Shown one piece after another: positions 1-10,859 of a stretch of DNA of 64,000 nucleotides. The notes under the pieces were generated by a model. It saw only the letters and a list, made by a program, of their open reading frames with translations. It searched no databases and had not been told where the DNA came from. Origin of the DNA: Amoebophrya sp. A120 (taxonomy: Eukaryota > Sar > Dinophyceae > Syndiniales > Amoebophryaceae); NCBI GenBank assembly GCA_905178155.1, contig CAJINV010000010.1:2617794-2681793 (forward strand), read 5' to 3'. Position 1 is the first letter of the stretch, and each line of letters opens with the position of its first letter. A program made the translations under genes and the position numbers.

Positions 1-150
1 AAAGTTGGGATTTCTGGTTCCTAGAGATTCAACTGTGATTTTTCATCAAAAACCCAGAAATGTAGAAAAAGTCCTAGGACTTTTTCTACATTTCGCACTT
101 TTTCATGATTTTTGCAAGGTCAAAGTCTAGGAACCAGAAATCCCAACTTT
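1..150. repeat. 150-bp foldback/MITE-like element
   Basis: Perfect 25-bp terminal inverted repeats lie at 1-25 and 126-150. A nested perfect 38-bp palindrome lies at 57-94, centred on CCTAGG. The left edge coincides with the window start, so flanking duplications cannot be checked. It lies just upstream of the first gene. It lacks the TAT/ATA ends of the introners, so it is a different element type. Confidence 0.75.
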
Positions 151-278
151 TGGAGCGTCCATTTTTACTTCTGAATTTTGTGATTTCTATCCAATTTGCG
201 TCATCTATCCAACCAAAAAACACAGTTGTACAGGGAGAAAACTTAAGGCTGAGTTGAAAAAAAAACCGCGTTTTGAAG

Positions 279-3200
279 ATGAGTTCGTCCGAATCTCTGC
301 TGCATTTCCTCGATGAGGAAGAGGCCGTTCTGGCTCTCGAGGCCCTGCCCACCGCGATCGAGAAGGCCAAAACCGGTGCCCCGGACGACGTCATCGCGCT
401 GTGCGACGCCATGAAAAAGGTCCTTCCGACGAAGGAAGAGGTCGCCGCGGTGCTCAAGGCGTGGCGCGCCGGAAAACTGACCAAGGTAATCATATATAGC
501 TTTTACGAAGTGAAAAAATAGGAACGTTTCTACTTTTTTATAAAACATCTTGATCATACGAAGCAACATCACGGCTTGTATAATAGGAGTGTTTTTGTTT
601 TTTTATGAAAAGCAGAACATAGAAAGGTCGTATCTCACTAACAAATCAATACTTGAAAACTGTGTCAATCACCTCTACAGGCCGACATGATGCAGTTCTG
701 TCAGAGATTCGTCGATAGACGATTTAAACAGGGAGCGACGTTACTCCTCTCGGTGCTCAACCGTTTTGGACAATCGAAACTCAACCCCCTCCGCTCCTTG
801 GCGCACATGCACAAGCTGTTGGGGTACATGGAATCCGGTGAATACGTCGTCGTCCGCGGTATATTCCGTAGTTTAGAACAAGCAAAGATTTTACTATATA
901 TCGCAGCTTAGAGCAAGAAAAATTTTTACTTTTTTCCTAGCGCGCTGTGCCGCGGAGCCGTCTTTCGTAGAATAAAAGCGGACCACTTCCCCCCCCCCGT
1001 TCGTGTACAATGCCCACCCTCCCACTCGAAAATAGGTAGCATCAACGTCATTTGCAGTGCTGCGGCTTACTTTCTTGCCAAGTGGGAACTGCACGCCTTT
1101 CGCTTGCGTGCAAACAGGTCCGACACATGGCCACACTACTACCCAAACGAAAGGAAGAACTACCTCGCGCAAAAAAAAGCGCTGAAAAAGCGGGTGAGTG
1201 AGGCCTTGTGCACTTTGTTGCACCGCTACCCGCCCGGGTATGCAAAGGCAGTAGTGCAAGCAATTAGCAACCCCGACAACAAGCCCTGGTACGAATGCCC
1301 GCACATCCCTGCCTGCCTCGCTGCTACACACCCTAGCGAAGTCGCCCCCGGAGAACGCGCAATGATTTTTCGCTCCTGGGCCAATGACAAGTTCAAGTTG
1401 CGGCGCGCATTTAACGCGCCGATAATCAAGCACAACAGCCGACCCCTGGCTGAGATGAGGGACGAAGATGAGGATTCAGACTGGGACTCATCACCTCCTA
1501 TTTGTGTTGTTGAGTGCCGACAACCAGAACATCATCTACGATTCAAAAAAGATATTATCGCCATTGCCGTCGATCCCACGGCCCCGGATGGTAAGCTGTC
1601 CCTCGCCGCGGAGCAGGAAGTTTTCTACGAAGTGATTTCCGGGTATCACTCCACCCGGGCCGCCCAGGAGCTCGTGAAGCGCGAGGACGGTTCCAACAAG
1701 TTCGAGCGGATGCGCATGCGGTATTTCTTACTACTGGTTTCTGTTTTACATACAAGTACAAATTCACTCGCGCCACAAGTCGTATCTCGCAGCCGCATCT
1801 CCATGTGCACAAGATTGAAGTTTTCAGAAATAGTTTAAGATCGCAGTCGAAGAAGATTTTGTATGTTTTCACTCCGTGGAAAGAATGCTCGTGTCTTTTT
1901 CTCTTCAGAAATTCCGCTCATGAGGCCGAAACCTGAAGACGAACTGCAGCACACTAAAGCATGACCACGAGTACAACCACGACGTATACACAACTATAAC
2001 GAAATCGAAAGCAAAAGCTTTGGTGAAACGGAGCCACACATTTCATCTCAGGTACACCATCTACAGCTCCGAGTTCGCCAAGTACGAGGACTTATGCAGA
2101 ATCTTTATCAGGCTCTGCAACGAGAGTAACTCGACTTTGACAACCACACATGTTGAAAAACTGTTGGTTGTTTTTCCCCAAGTATTAGACCCGCCCAGTT
2201 GGGTATTTTATGTTTTTACTGATGGCTCTGGTGATACAGATACTCATACTGATAGTCGTCGTGATAGAGATGATGATGGCGCTTACGGTGGCGATGCGTC
2301 TTGCGTCATTTTCTAAATTTAAAAAGAAGAAGATCGTGATCGTGGGTGTCAGTGTCACTACTTCTTGTCACAGCTTCACCTTCTCCGCAGCCTCGACCTG
2401 GTATGCATAGTCTCGCTGGAGATAATGCATCAAGGTGGTCAAGCAAGCATGGCCTGAGAGCTGCATGATTGTTGTCAAAGCAGTGCCGGACCTATGTAGG
2501 TGTCCGATTAGACTCCTTCGCGGAGTATGGCTCGTCACTAGGTGCGGCGGACACGACCTCTTTCCTTCGGGAGTGAAGGTCATTCGCGCAGTTCGGACCT
2601 TCTTTTCGAATGCCTCATACGCAAAGCTGAAAACTCGGTCCTTTGCCGCTTTGCCCTGTGCCCGAAGAGTTTGAAGTCGCTCGACGATAAAGTCCTTCGT
2701 GGCTTTAACGGGCTGGATGGGGACCCACTTCAATGTGCCGCGCCCGCCGCTGTTCTGCGCTAATTTAGTATTGCCGATGCGGATCTGCGTTGTTTGGATG
2801 TCCTCCAGGTTGAGGCACCTCACATCCATTCCACGCCGCCCGGTTAGGCAGGCAAGAATCCACGCGAACCGGTACTGCTTACCGGCTTCGGTTTTCCTGC
2901 CGGTGCTTTTCTCCAAGTGCAGCCCAAATCTGCGGCAGTCCGGCATGGTCATGGACCCACTCCGCTCCTCCGCGTCGACAATGTTGTTCTTTCTGGTTTT
3001 AGGAGCTTTGCTCTTCTGCGCCCCCAATCGCGCCTTGCTTTTTGATGTCACCTTAGGACGCGCCTTCATTGCTACTTTCTTTGTTCCGCTGCGTGCGGGC
3101 TTTGTACGTCGCTTTCCCTTTGGCATGATCGCTTCGTGACAGAGGATGGTGGAGGGGACGTTCTGTGATGTGTTTTAAATTTATTTCATGACACAGAGAC

Positions 3201-6128
3201 GCCTTTTTTTTTCACATATTGAGCTCGCAGCGACATGAAGATGTTTCTCAAAACAACATGACAGCTGCACCGGGAATGGGTCAAACACAACAAGGAAAAC
3301 GCCGACGCCCGTGTGGACCTGTACGAGTTCTTCAGCGTATAATATCTACCATCATTGTTTATGTTTTTTTTTTCCTACACCAGATTAGCACTAGTGTGAG
3401 CCTGGGTATATTGTTGGAAGTACTCAGATCGTTATCGTAGTCGTTTTTATATTTAAATTTAAATTTAAATTTATTACAACTTCATGTTCATGCTCATGCT
3501 CATGGTCATGCTCATCTACAATTACTCGCAGGCCAACGTCGACAACATTGCGAACAAAAGCGAAGTGGAAATTTACCTGCAGTGCTGGAGAGAGTTCGCC
3601 TCCGGTGGCACCCACGAGTGGGCCGAGGTCTGCAGGAACAAAGGTGTCGAGGACGACGAGTCGAAGTACCCCAACCTCTACCGGTACGACATAACTACTT
3701 GATGCGATGAAATGACTACCAAGACAGAGCAATTCTGTGTGGACAAAACTAGAAAGTAAATTCGACGGTAGTGGAAGTGGAAGTGTTATGTCTAGCGGAA
3801 GTGTCATGTCTAGCTTTAACTTTCTGGTCGCTGTCGGATGAGTTGTTCAGTTTTAGTTGCAAGAGAAAAGACTTATACTTAATCTCAAACTATTTCTATC
3901 AATATTCCAGGACGAAGGTCCTCGATAGTGGTCTGAAGTACCAGCTCCCGGTCATCAAGGACGGCACGTTGTACTGCGTCATGAGCTTGGTCTTGGGCGA
4001 GAACAAGATCGGGTTGTCGAAGAAGCAGGTCAAGCTGCTGATGCACCTGTGCCAGTTGAACATGTCGCGCCGCTTGGACTGTGCCGATGAAAGAAACAAG
4101 ATGGTTTTGCACTTGATCGTTGAGACCGCCCGCAACGCCGCGCGGGACATCGATCACGAAGGGCAAGTGGGTGCGACCGTGTCGGTATAAGAATACTACT
4201 TGCGATTTTGAGTCGATCGCCATGTCTACTTAGCGTCCTCATGCATGGAGCGTTTTTATCTATCACAATTATAGACCAGACGATGACCAAGACCACCACC
4301 ATGATATTACTATTTGAATTGGCATTTGCGTATTTATATTTTTATCTATCACAGACCATCGAGAGCAAGAACGACCTCGTGACGGCGATGCGCCCCGTGG
4401 ATGCCGGATTGTTGTGCGACCAGCCGTGGTTGTTTTTGGCGGAGGACATTCAGTTGGAAAAGCGGCGCAAGATCGTGTTGAATGACATTTTGCGGGTCAT
4501 CAAATTCGACATGAAGATGTTCGGCTGCGACAACTGCGGTGTGTGGACGGTCGTCCAAAAGAGCATCCCCGTCCGTATTGATTTGTTTTTTGACGTTCAT
4601 GTTCATGAGTAGCACTTTGTGTTTTTAGATTTAGTTTGCGCAATTCATGAAGTCTGATTTCGCAAGACGACATGTGCATGAAACAACGTAAAAAAACAGA
4701 GCCGATCGCCAATTTGGCCCCCAAGCACCACGTGATCGTGGACAGCAACCACTTTGATGAGCCCCAGCGTGGCGTCATCGAGAAGTCCGTGGCCGGCCCG
4801 CAGGTCGCCAAGAAGAAGCAGCAGATGCAGTCCGTGACCGAAGAGCAGATCCAGTGGGACAAGGATATTAAGGAGGAGATGCGGTCCGCAATCAAGGCGT
4901 CCATCGCGGCCGAGAAGGCCCGGCACCAGTCGGCCAAGAAGATCGACAAGACGGATCAGCTGCAGCTGGTGGAAGCTTCCGGTAAGGGAAAGGAAAAGTT
5001 TGTCTCCAAGATGGAGCGCCGGCAGAAGTGGTATAGTGATCGCATCGACACGCTGACCTCGGAGTTGAAAAGCGCGGAGGAAGAGAAGTTTTTCTTGACT
5101 ACCCTCCTGCAGCGGAAGCTGTCGGTACTGAGTTTCACACTTGATTATGAGATGATGATGATAGGTCGAAAATCTGTGTTCTAGATCTAAACCATGAGAT
5201 ATTCATATTGCTTTTTTAAAGAATAAGAAAGATCAGTTGTTCCTGCAGCTTCAACTTCAACTTCGAAACGCAAACGTATCTTCAGATCCCGGCCGAAATC
5301 ATCTCGATCGATGTGCCCCACTACGCCTGGGAAGACACGGACATGGACTTTGAGCACGACAACACCATGGTGGTGTCGGTGGAGGATATCGAGAAGATGG
5401 CCGTGGTCCCGGGTCGCTTTCCGGTCGAGATCGAGTGGGGTCCGAACCGCGTGGTGATGGACGACTTGGAGTACGACAACGACCCCGGTCAGTACTGCGA
5501 CTTCATGTCGGACATCGTGTTGGAGTGGAAGCCGGCCAGGTCGATTTCGACCCCGGTCACGTTCAGGGGAAGGGAGCTCGATGCGGGGGGATATGTCATC
5601 AAGTACAAGATGCCCTGCTACACGCCCCCCCCGAAGGACGATGATGAGCCCTCCCAGTCCGCCTCCGACGACACCAAGGGTAAGAAGAAGAAGTCCAAGA
5701 AGAAGAAGTTGTCCAAGAAGAACCAGGCTGCGTTCAAGTTGATCGAGAGCGGCAACTTTGGTTTCGGCCAGGACAACAAAGCGGCGTCCCAGGACTTCAA
5801 TGCGGCCTACGAAGAGATGTCGGAGGAGGTGTTCGAGGAGGAGTTGAACAAGGACCGCACGTCGTCCTCCGCGGCTGCGTCGTCCTCCGCCAACACCAAC
5901 ATGCAGACCGGCGGTTCTAGCTCTTCTTCGTCGAAGCCGAACGTCAACGTGAAGGGCAAGGCGAACCCGAAGGCCAAGTCGATGAAGAGCATGAAGTCCA
6001 TGAAGTCCGCCAAGCGCGAGAAGCTGCTGCCGTCCGACGACGAGGGTGAGGACGACAATGCCACCTCGTCGAAGCACAAGGGAAAGCGATCCCGTGGTGA
6101 CAGTCTGATCGATGAGGACGACTTGTAA
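279..6128 (+). CDS. Ten-exon protein of unknown function with Lys-rich, Ser-rich tail
   Basis: I do not recognise this protein. Coding exons by frame continuity: 279-485, 681-858, about 1057-1720, 2052-2081, 3265-3336, 3532-3683, 3911-4166, 4355-4574, 4667-5123 and 5286-6128. Most junctions are GT-AG (for example after 485, 3683, 4574 and 5123). Two, after exon 2 and exon 4, fit only if the border slides by one base. The ATG at 279 opens MSSSESLLHF and the stop is at 6126-6128. The N-terminal part is acidic and helical, the middle (exon 9) is a charged, coiled-coil-like stretch, and the C-terminal 170 residues hold a KKKKSKKKK block (about 5683-5710), Ser runs and KSMKSMKSMK repeats, which suggests nucleic-acid binding or nuclear location (inference). 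No introner is present, unlike most genes downstream. Intron 4 (about 2082-3264) is far longer than its siblings because it contains an antisense recombinase ORF. Confidence 0.7.
2368..3126 (-). CDS. Tyrosine recombinase (integrase-type), intron-nested
   Basis: Intact 252-codon ORF. Residues 1-50 are Lys/Arg-rich and resemble a nuclear localisation and DNA-binding tail. The rest has the catalytic signature of tyrosine recombinases: an Arg box (LTGRRGMDVRCL, R98), the H-x-x-R box (HTPRR, H200 and R203), the LSGHACL box (H226) and the nucleophile candidate Y235 in MHYL, nine residues after H226 as in the family. The protein is shorter than phage integrases and lacks a recognisable SAM-like core-binding domain. 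It lies antisense inside intron 4 of the 279-6128 gene. No TIRs or flanking duplications were seen, which would fit a Crypton-like element (tyrosine-recombinase transposons without TIRs). It could also be a domesticated copy. Catalytic boxes are intact, so it may be recent. Confidence 0.75.
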   Translation of the reverse strand: MPKGKRRTKPARSGTKKVAMKARPKVTSKSKARLGAQKSKAPKTRKNNIVDAEERSGSMTMPDCRRFGLHLEKSTGRKTEAGKQYRFAWILACLTGRRGMDVRCLNLEDIQTTQIRIGNTKLAQNSGGRGTLKWVPIQPVKATKDFIVERLQTLRAQGKAAKDRVFSFAYEAFEKKVRTARMTFTPEGKRSCPPHLVTSHTPRRSLIGHLHRSGTALTTIMQLSGHACLTTLMHYLQRDYAYQVEAAEKVKL

Positions 6129-7130
6129 TGTTAATGTAACTTTACTAGTACTACTTGATTATGTTGATGAGAAGGTGATCTTCAACTTTTTCAGAAATTA
6201 ATGCATGCTGATGAACGCTGCAACTGCAAAAAAATCTACTGCTACTTCTACTTACTCTTACACAAAACTGATGCTACTAAATGGACTAGATGTGCGGTAT
6301 TTTTCTTGCGTGAAGCATGTGTTTGTCTTCATGCGACACAACGCGAAATTTTGTCTATGTCTTCGCGCGCACGATTTTCGAGTCACTGCTTTCGCATTCC
6401 GCAAAGTCAGCGACGAGAAGCTACTACGACGGCGAAGTTTGGCAAGATAAATTATGGAATTACTACAACAACAACAGGACAGCTCGAAAGCCAGTAGATC
6501 TTCGGTCGCTGTCTTAGTCATGTCATATTCAACGACCTATACTAATATCTAAGAAAGAGCCTCTGCTATTTCTTGCGCCTTCCGGAGCGTTGTTGATTGT
6601 GCCTTGACTTAGACCTGTGCCGAGTTCTAAAGCTATCTCCCATGCTTGACTCGAAGCCAGGCGCAACTTCGCATTGGCTACATGATACGCTCTCACCGCG
6701 GTGCTATGATTTCCTAGTCTTTTTTGTTGTGCAAATAGCTTCGGTCTTGCAACTTTTACTTTCGTACTTGTTGATGTTGTCTTTCAACATCATCAAGAAC
6801 AATATAAGTATTATGAATTTCGTATAGAAGTTGAAATCAACAAGTACTGATAGAGCTGGGCACGTAAAATTTAGATCTTTCTTTTTTTGTTTCGCACTAC
6901 CTATCGGAATATCAATTTGTTTTCTATCAAGAAATACTTCATCTCTTTGTGCTCAGCTCGACCTTTATCCTGCTCTATCGTCGACGCCACTCTAGATCAT
7001 GTCTAGTGATGGTGTTGGCAAAATAACTAGAACTTCACTTTATTGCTGCTTGTCTGTGTCGACGACGTAGATGTTTCGCAGCAAAAACGTTTTTACGGAA
7101 CGGTCACTGTATCATCTGCAAACGATTTCG
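6129..7130. other. Intergenic stretch
   Basis: No convincing gene. Short open frames exist (for example 6597-6827 with a hydrophobic C-terminus), but they lack coding character or neighbours to join to. No introner ends were seen. Confidence 0.4.
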
Positions 7131-7363
7131 TAAATCTCTGCAGAGGTGGAGCTGCGCACGCGCAACCACCACGGCGGGCAAGAGTTTGAGTCAGCAGAAA
7201 TTTTTCGTGACTTGTCTATCCGATATATGGGAAAATAAAATGGCACTTTCAATATATCAATATGAATATCTATATTCGAAGTTTGTTTTAATTTTATTTT
7301 TATTGTTACTTCTACATTATGTTCTTGTTAATGATAATGATATCACATTCACTGTTCTAAACC

Positions 7364-7456
7364 TCTACGGAGGCGATTCCACTGTCGATGCATTTTTATG
7401 CGGTGCCGAAGTGCGCTGCATAGCCAACCAATCCGAAGCTGTCGGACTAAACGTGT
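7364..7456 (+). CDS. Candidate internal exon of an unresolved gene
   Basis: The frame GGDSTVDAFLCGAEVRCIAN reads like coding sequence and is followed by a GTATGT donor-like site at 7457. A second coding-like patch (VELRTRNHHGGQEFE) lies at about 7146-7190. They may belong to the same plus-strand gene that ends at 8708, but the joins are not resolved. Confidence 0.3.
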
Positions 7457-7889
7457 ATGTAAAAATCTTTTTTACTTTCACCTAGGTCTTGGCAGTTTCA
7501 AACACTTGTTTTCAGGAGAAGTTGAGGAAGATCGATTGTTGATTTGTGCGTAGAAACGGCGCTGCACCAGAGGAAACCGCGGACACAGAGAGAGCGCGCT
7601 TGCACTTGTTACGACTGAGCTTCCACATCAAAGAAACTTTTGTTGATTCAACTTTCTCGATTCATCGCTGACGATGAGAACAACTTCTTTCCCATAGACA
7701 CTAGCGGATGCGCGTCCGCACCTTCGCGTTGGTCTCGCCCAGTATCGTAGAAGTTGTATCATATAGATATACGTGCGTGGCGCACATCCACATGATAAAG
7801 CTCTCGGTTGTTGTTTTCCTAATGACATGCAAGTATTGCAATTTCGGTCAATTGTCCTCAAAAAGGTCAAAAGTTGTGGTTTTGCTGTA

Positions 7890-7944
7890 AACCACAACTA
7901 TTCAGATTTGTGACCCACACACACAAATCTGAATAGTTGTGGTT
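7890..7944. repeat. Perfect 23-bp inverted repeat with 9-nt loop
   Basis: Arms 7890-7912 and 7922-7944 are perfectly complementary and would form a strong hairpin. It lies in non-coding DNA. It is followed (8071-8150) by three imperfect copies of a GATCATGTGCAA-like unit. Confidence 0.8.
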
Positions 7945-8217
7945 CATCGGTGCGAGGTCGCGGTGTCCAGGATGAAGAGGTCGGAACGTCCAGAATGAAG
8001 AGGTCGGTTTCCAAAAATATCTGTACTCAGAACCAAAAATATTTGTACCTAGAACCATCATTTTTTTTCGGTCATGATCAAAATTTTTCGATCATGTGCA
8101 AAATATTTTTTGATCATGTGCAAGAAATTTTCGGTCATATGGCAAAAATTGATGAGCAGTTGAACGAAAATTTTTCATCGGTTCGTCGAGATATGTAGAT
8201 TTTCCAATGTTCTACTT

Positions 8218-8708
8218 TTGTATTTTGTTCGTTCATACAATCCCCGTCCCGGCGCACCAACAGGCGAAACAGCTTTTTCTGCCAATGTTTTATCCACGAT
8301 GAATCTGCGTGAGCCCCCCGATATCCCAGCAAAGTACATCGAAGCGGTCAACCAGAAAACCAAGACCGCACGTATGACCCGGTCAGACGTTACAATCTCA
8401 AACGTTACAATAGAAGCTGGATTTTGTATTGCATGATGAGAATGACAGATTCGGCCAGCATTCCTCTTTCTGCAATACAAATTTTGCCAGATTGTAGTGC
8501 GGTTTGGGACTCCGGAACTTGTCATGCGCAATCCTATGGGACGCGGACGTGGCTAGATAATGCACTTCTTGCATCACAGATTTCCATATTCTATTGTAAC
8601 GCTTGAGATTGTAAGCCTGAGCAGGTTTTTATAGCACGGCAGCGACAGGTGGCAAGAAGTCTGCTTTCCCTTATCCCGATGAAAAAAGCTAGGATGCTTC
8701 TACTGTGA
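8218..8708 (+). CDS. 3' end of an unknown gene, interrupted by one introner
   Basis: The frame is open from 8218. It contains the segment PPDIPAKYIEAVNQKTKTAR, is cut by the introner at 8373-8633, and resumes as QRQVARSLLSLIPMKKARM with a stop at 8706-8708. Removing the introner plus one GCACG copy keeps the frame. The first in-frame ATG is at 8299. The true start is probably in an upstream exon. The family was not recognised. Confidence 0.5.
8373..8633. mobile_element. Introner, family E (261 bp)
   Basis: Perfect TSD GCACG on both sides. Subterminal repeats contain GTTACAATCTCAAACGTTAC and its inverse. Excision joins TKTAR to QRQVAR in frame. Same family as the element at 60533-60792. Confidence 0.85.
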
Positions 8709-9218
8709 TACGTGTCTGTGTGTGAAAATACATATATAATGGTGGTCTGAAAGTCTCTAGTAGAAGTGATGTGGGACGGCAAGACCATTCGCGTGGAAGA
8801 TTTTTAAGTACAAGCGTCAGCTTGTTTGTTTGTTATGTGCGCCCTCACACGACACATTTTTATTTGAATGTGACGTGGTAGTTTTTTCCATTGTGATAGT
8901 CTTCGCGCTCGACGAAGACTGGCGGGGCGTTGCCGCCTATCAAGCGGAAAGAAAACATGGTCCCTGTTATTTCCCCAGCCGACCTGTCATGCAAGTTTGC
9001 AGGCTTAGTACGTAGAAAGTGCGGCATGGGCTGGCACATCGACGGCATTCTTGTCTAGGCTTGGCTGTGAAGAATTCGTCTTCAGCCACCTTGCACAACA
9101 TAATATTTTCTGGCATGTTGGCGAAGCGACTTTGATTTGTTCTGCATCATGTAAACCAGGTTGCTTTTCTTGCTACCCACAAGAAAACTCTGTTGCGGCA
9201 TATAATTGCACAGATTTC

Positions 9219-9325
9219 ATTTTCTCCTTTTGTCTAGTACTTTGGGGCGAGGACCACGTTTTTGCAGAGGATGTCGTGCGGTTCCCCCAGATCGGTCCGG
9301 CGCTTCAGGATTTGGGTCTTGGGGA
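9219..9325 (+). repeat. Direct repeat, copy 1
   Basis: About 105 bp starting ATTTTCTCCTTTT, continuing with GGGGCGAGGACCACG and GCGGTTCCCCCAGA. It resembles 9965-10075. It looks like an introner 3' end plus the first bases of an exon, duplicated in tandem about 745 bp apart. Confidence 0.6.
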
Positions 9326-9964
9326 CCACAGTATGTAGTTGTCTATTGCTTGGCGGATCCTCAGAGGTTTTTATTGTGGCTGGCGCGCGGCTGTGCCGGA
9401 ACTCGCCATGATGCGGGAGGTTGTTTATATCACTTGGTCAAGGGGGAAGGCGTAGGACCTTTCGCGCGGGTTGTGCTTACAGGGCGCGCGCTAGTGCGCT
9501 AGTAGAGTGGCTTCCTTCTGTGTGAAGGCTTTCCTTTTTCGGGTATTCACATACACTGCTCCTGCTCGAGTAACAGATGTTCGTGCTTCGCGCATTGGTC
9601 GGCAAGGTATGGGCTACGTGCGCTCGGCACGGCGATTCAGGGACCCGGAGATAACGAGGTGTAGGCGCTGTTGGAAGCGAGGTTGTTCTGCCACTGGGTA
9701 TGCTGTGCGGGTTGGATTCGGTCGGTTGCCTGTCTTCCCTTGGGGGCAAGTGGGGCTGGGGCTGGCGCTGTTCCCCCCATTCAACCACCGGAGGTGGGGT
9801 TCTGGGGGGTCTTGCCCTTGGGGCCAGGTGGTGGTGGAGTGGGTCGCTCCCCGCTATGGAAGCTAGGCCCGGCCTGCTACGCCCAGCCCCTTCAGGCTCG
9901 ATCCAACGGGCCGCTTGGGTGTTGGCTCTGTCTGAATAACACTCGGAAGGAACGCAGCGAAAAT

Positions 9965-10075
9965 ATTTTCTCCTTTTCTCTCATATGGGGCGGGGACCAC
10001 GTTACGTTTTTACGGAGGATGCCGTCCGCTTCCCCCAGAAAGGTCCAACGCTGCAGAAATTGCGACGGCAACTTA
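9965..10075 (+). repeat. Direct repeat, copy 2
   Basis: Second copy of the 9219-9325 block, with GGGGCGGGGACCACG and CCGCTTCCCCCAGAA. It is immediately followed by a long open frame, so this copy may be the one still used as a 3' intron border. Confidence 0.6.
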
Positions 10076-10417
10076 TCGAACTAGTGAAAACTGCCTCTAC
10101 AACCCCCAGAACTTCTTTGAAGACGCTTGTATTGAAAAAGGTCCCAACAATAATTCCGATAGATCAAACAACGCCCATCTCGCACCTTTTTCCAGAAACA
10201 CGACAAATAATTCGCCCTGCAGAACAGCTAAAATTTGCGTTGCAAAATTGCATTTAGGACGACATAGTGTTGATGCAGCTTCCGACGCCTCGCCTCTCGG
10301 TCTCAATCAGAAAGATGTGCAGTTGTCCTTTCATGAGCTAGGCAAGAAGAAGAAGAACTTCCCACATTTGAAAATACTTTGCACTTCCTCGGTTGGGTGG
10401 CAGTTTATTTCATTTTG
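10026..10417 (+). CDS. Candidate terminal exon, unknown protein
   Basis: A 130-codon frame without an initial ATG runs open to a TGA at 10415-10417 and includes CLYNPQNFFEDACIEKG and LNQKDVQLSFHELGKKKK. It would continue from an exon ending DEDWRGVAA at about 8937 if the DNA between (8938 to about 10020, starting TATCAAGCGG) is an enlarged introner. An overlapping frame (9985-10257) is also open, so the choice is uncertain. Confidence 0.35.
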
Positions 10418-10855
10418 ATACACGTGGAATTTCTGGAAAGGGCGGGCAAGCTGGGCAGTTGCGCGATGTCGTCGGGTCGAAATGTTCCTCTGACACTGAC
10501 TGACATTTCGCGTTTGTTGTCGGTGCGGTTAGGAGGCGGGGGCTCCCATTCAGGTTTAGCAGCGCGACATTTCTTTTACAACGACGACAGAGCTTTAGGA
10601 GCGGAAGATGAAGTAACAAGAGCCCCCTTTGGAGGGCCGCAAGAACCGGTTGAGGGACGACAGGTTGATGTAGCAAAGACCGGCACAGCATCAACATCAG
10701 AATCGCATGCCGGCGGCGTGGTCGGCTCTACAACGACTACATCAGATGGCGCAATAAAAGCCCATGAAACTACTTGTGTCGACCACTTTAACGCCATACG
10801 GTTTCAGAACCAGTGCGGAAAATTGCTGCAGAAATATTTTGCTCGTGCGTGTTGA
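10379..10855 (+). CDS. Open frame with hydrophobic N-terminus, uncertain
   Basis: 158 codons. The N-terminus (MHFLGWVAVYFILIHV) could be a signal anchor; the rest is Gly/Ser/Thr-rich. No recognisable domain. It overlaps the end of the previous candidate exon in another frame, so at most one of the two is likely to be real. Confidence 0.25.
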   Translation: MHFLGWVAVYFILIHVEFLERAGKLGSCAMSSGRNVPLTLTDISRLLSVRLGGGGSHSGLAARHFFYNDDRALGAEDEVTRAPFGGPQEPVEGRQVDVAKTGTASTSESHAGGVVGSTTTTSDGAIKAHETTCVDHFNAIRFQNQCGKLLQKYFARAC

Positions 10856-10859
10856 GACT

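Noticed and set aside
2368-3126. Idea that the tyrosine recombinase mobilises the introners
   Set aside because: Introners have TIRs and fixed 5-bp target duplications, the signature of staggered DDE-type cuts, which tyrosine recombinases do not generate.
3451-3515. AAATTT and CATG-CTCATG simple repeats
   Set aside because: Ordinary low-complexity sequence inside an intron.
5187-6077. 296-codon minus-strand ORF rich in Leu, Arg and Gly
   Set aside because: It is the antisense shadow of the well-supported last exon of the 279-6128 gene; composition mirrors the Lys/Ser codons of the plus strand.
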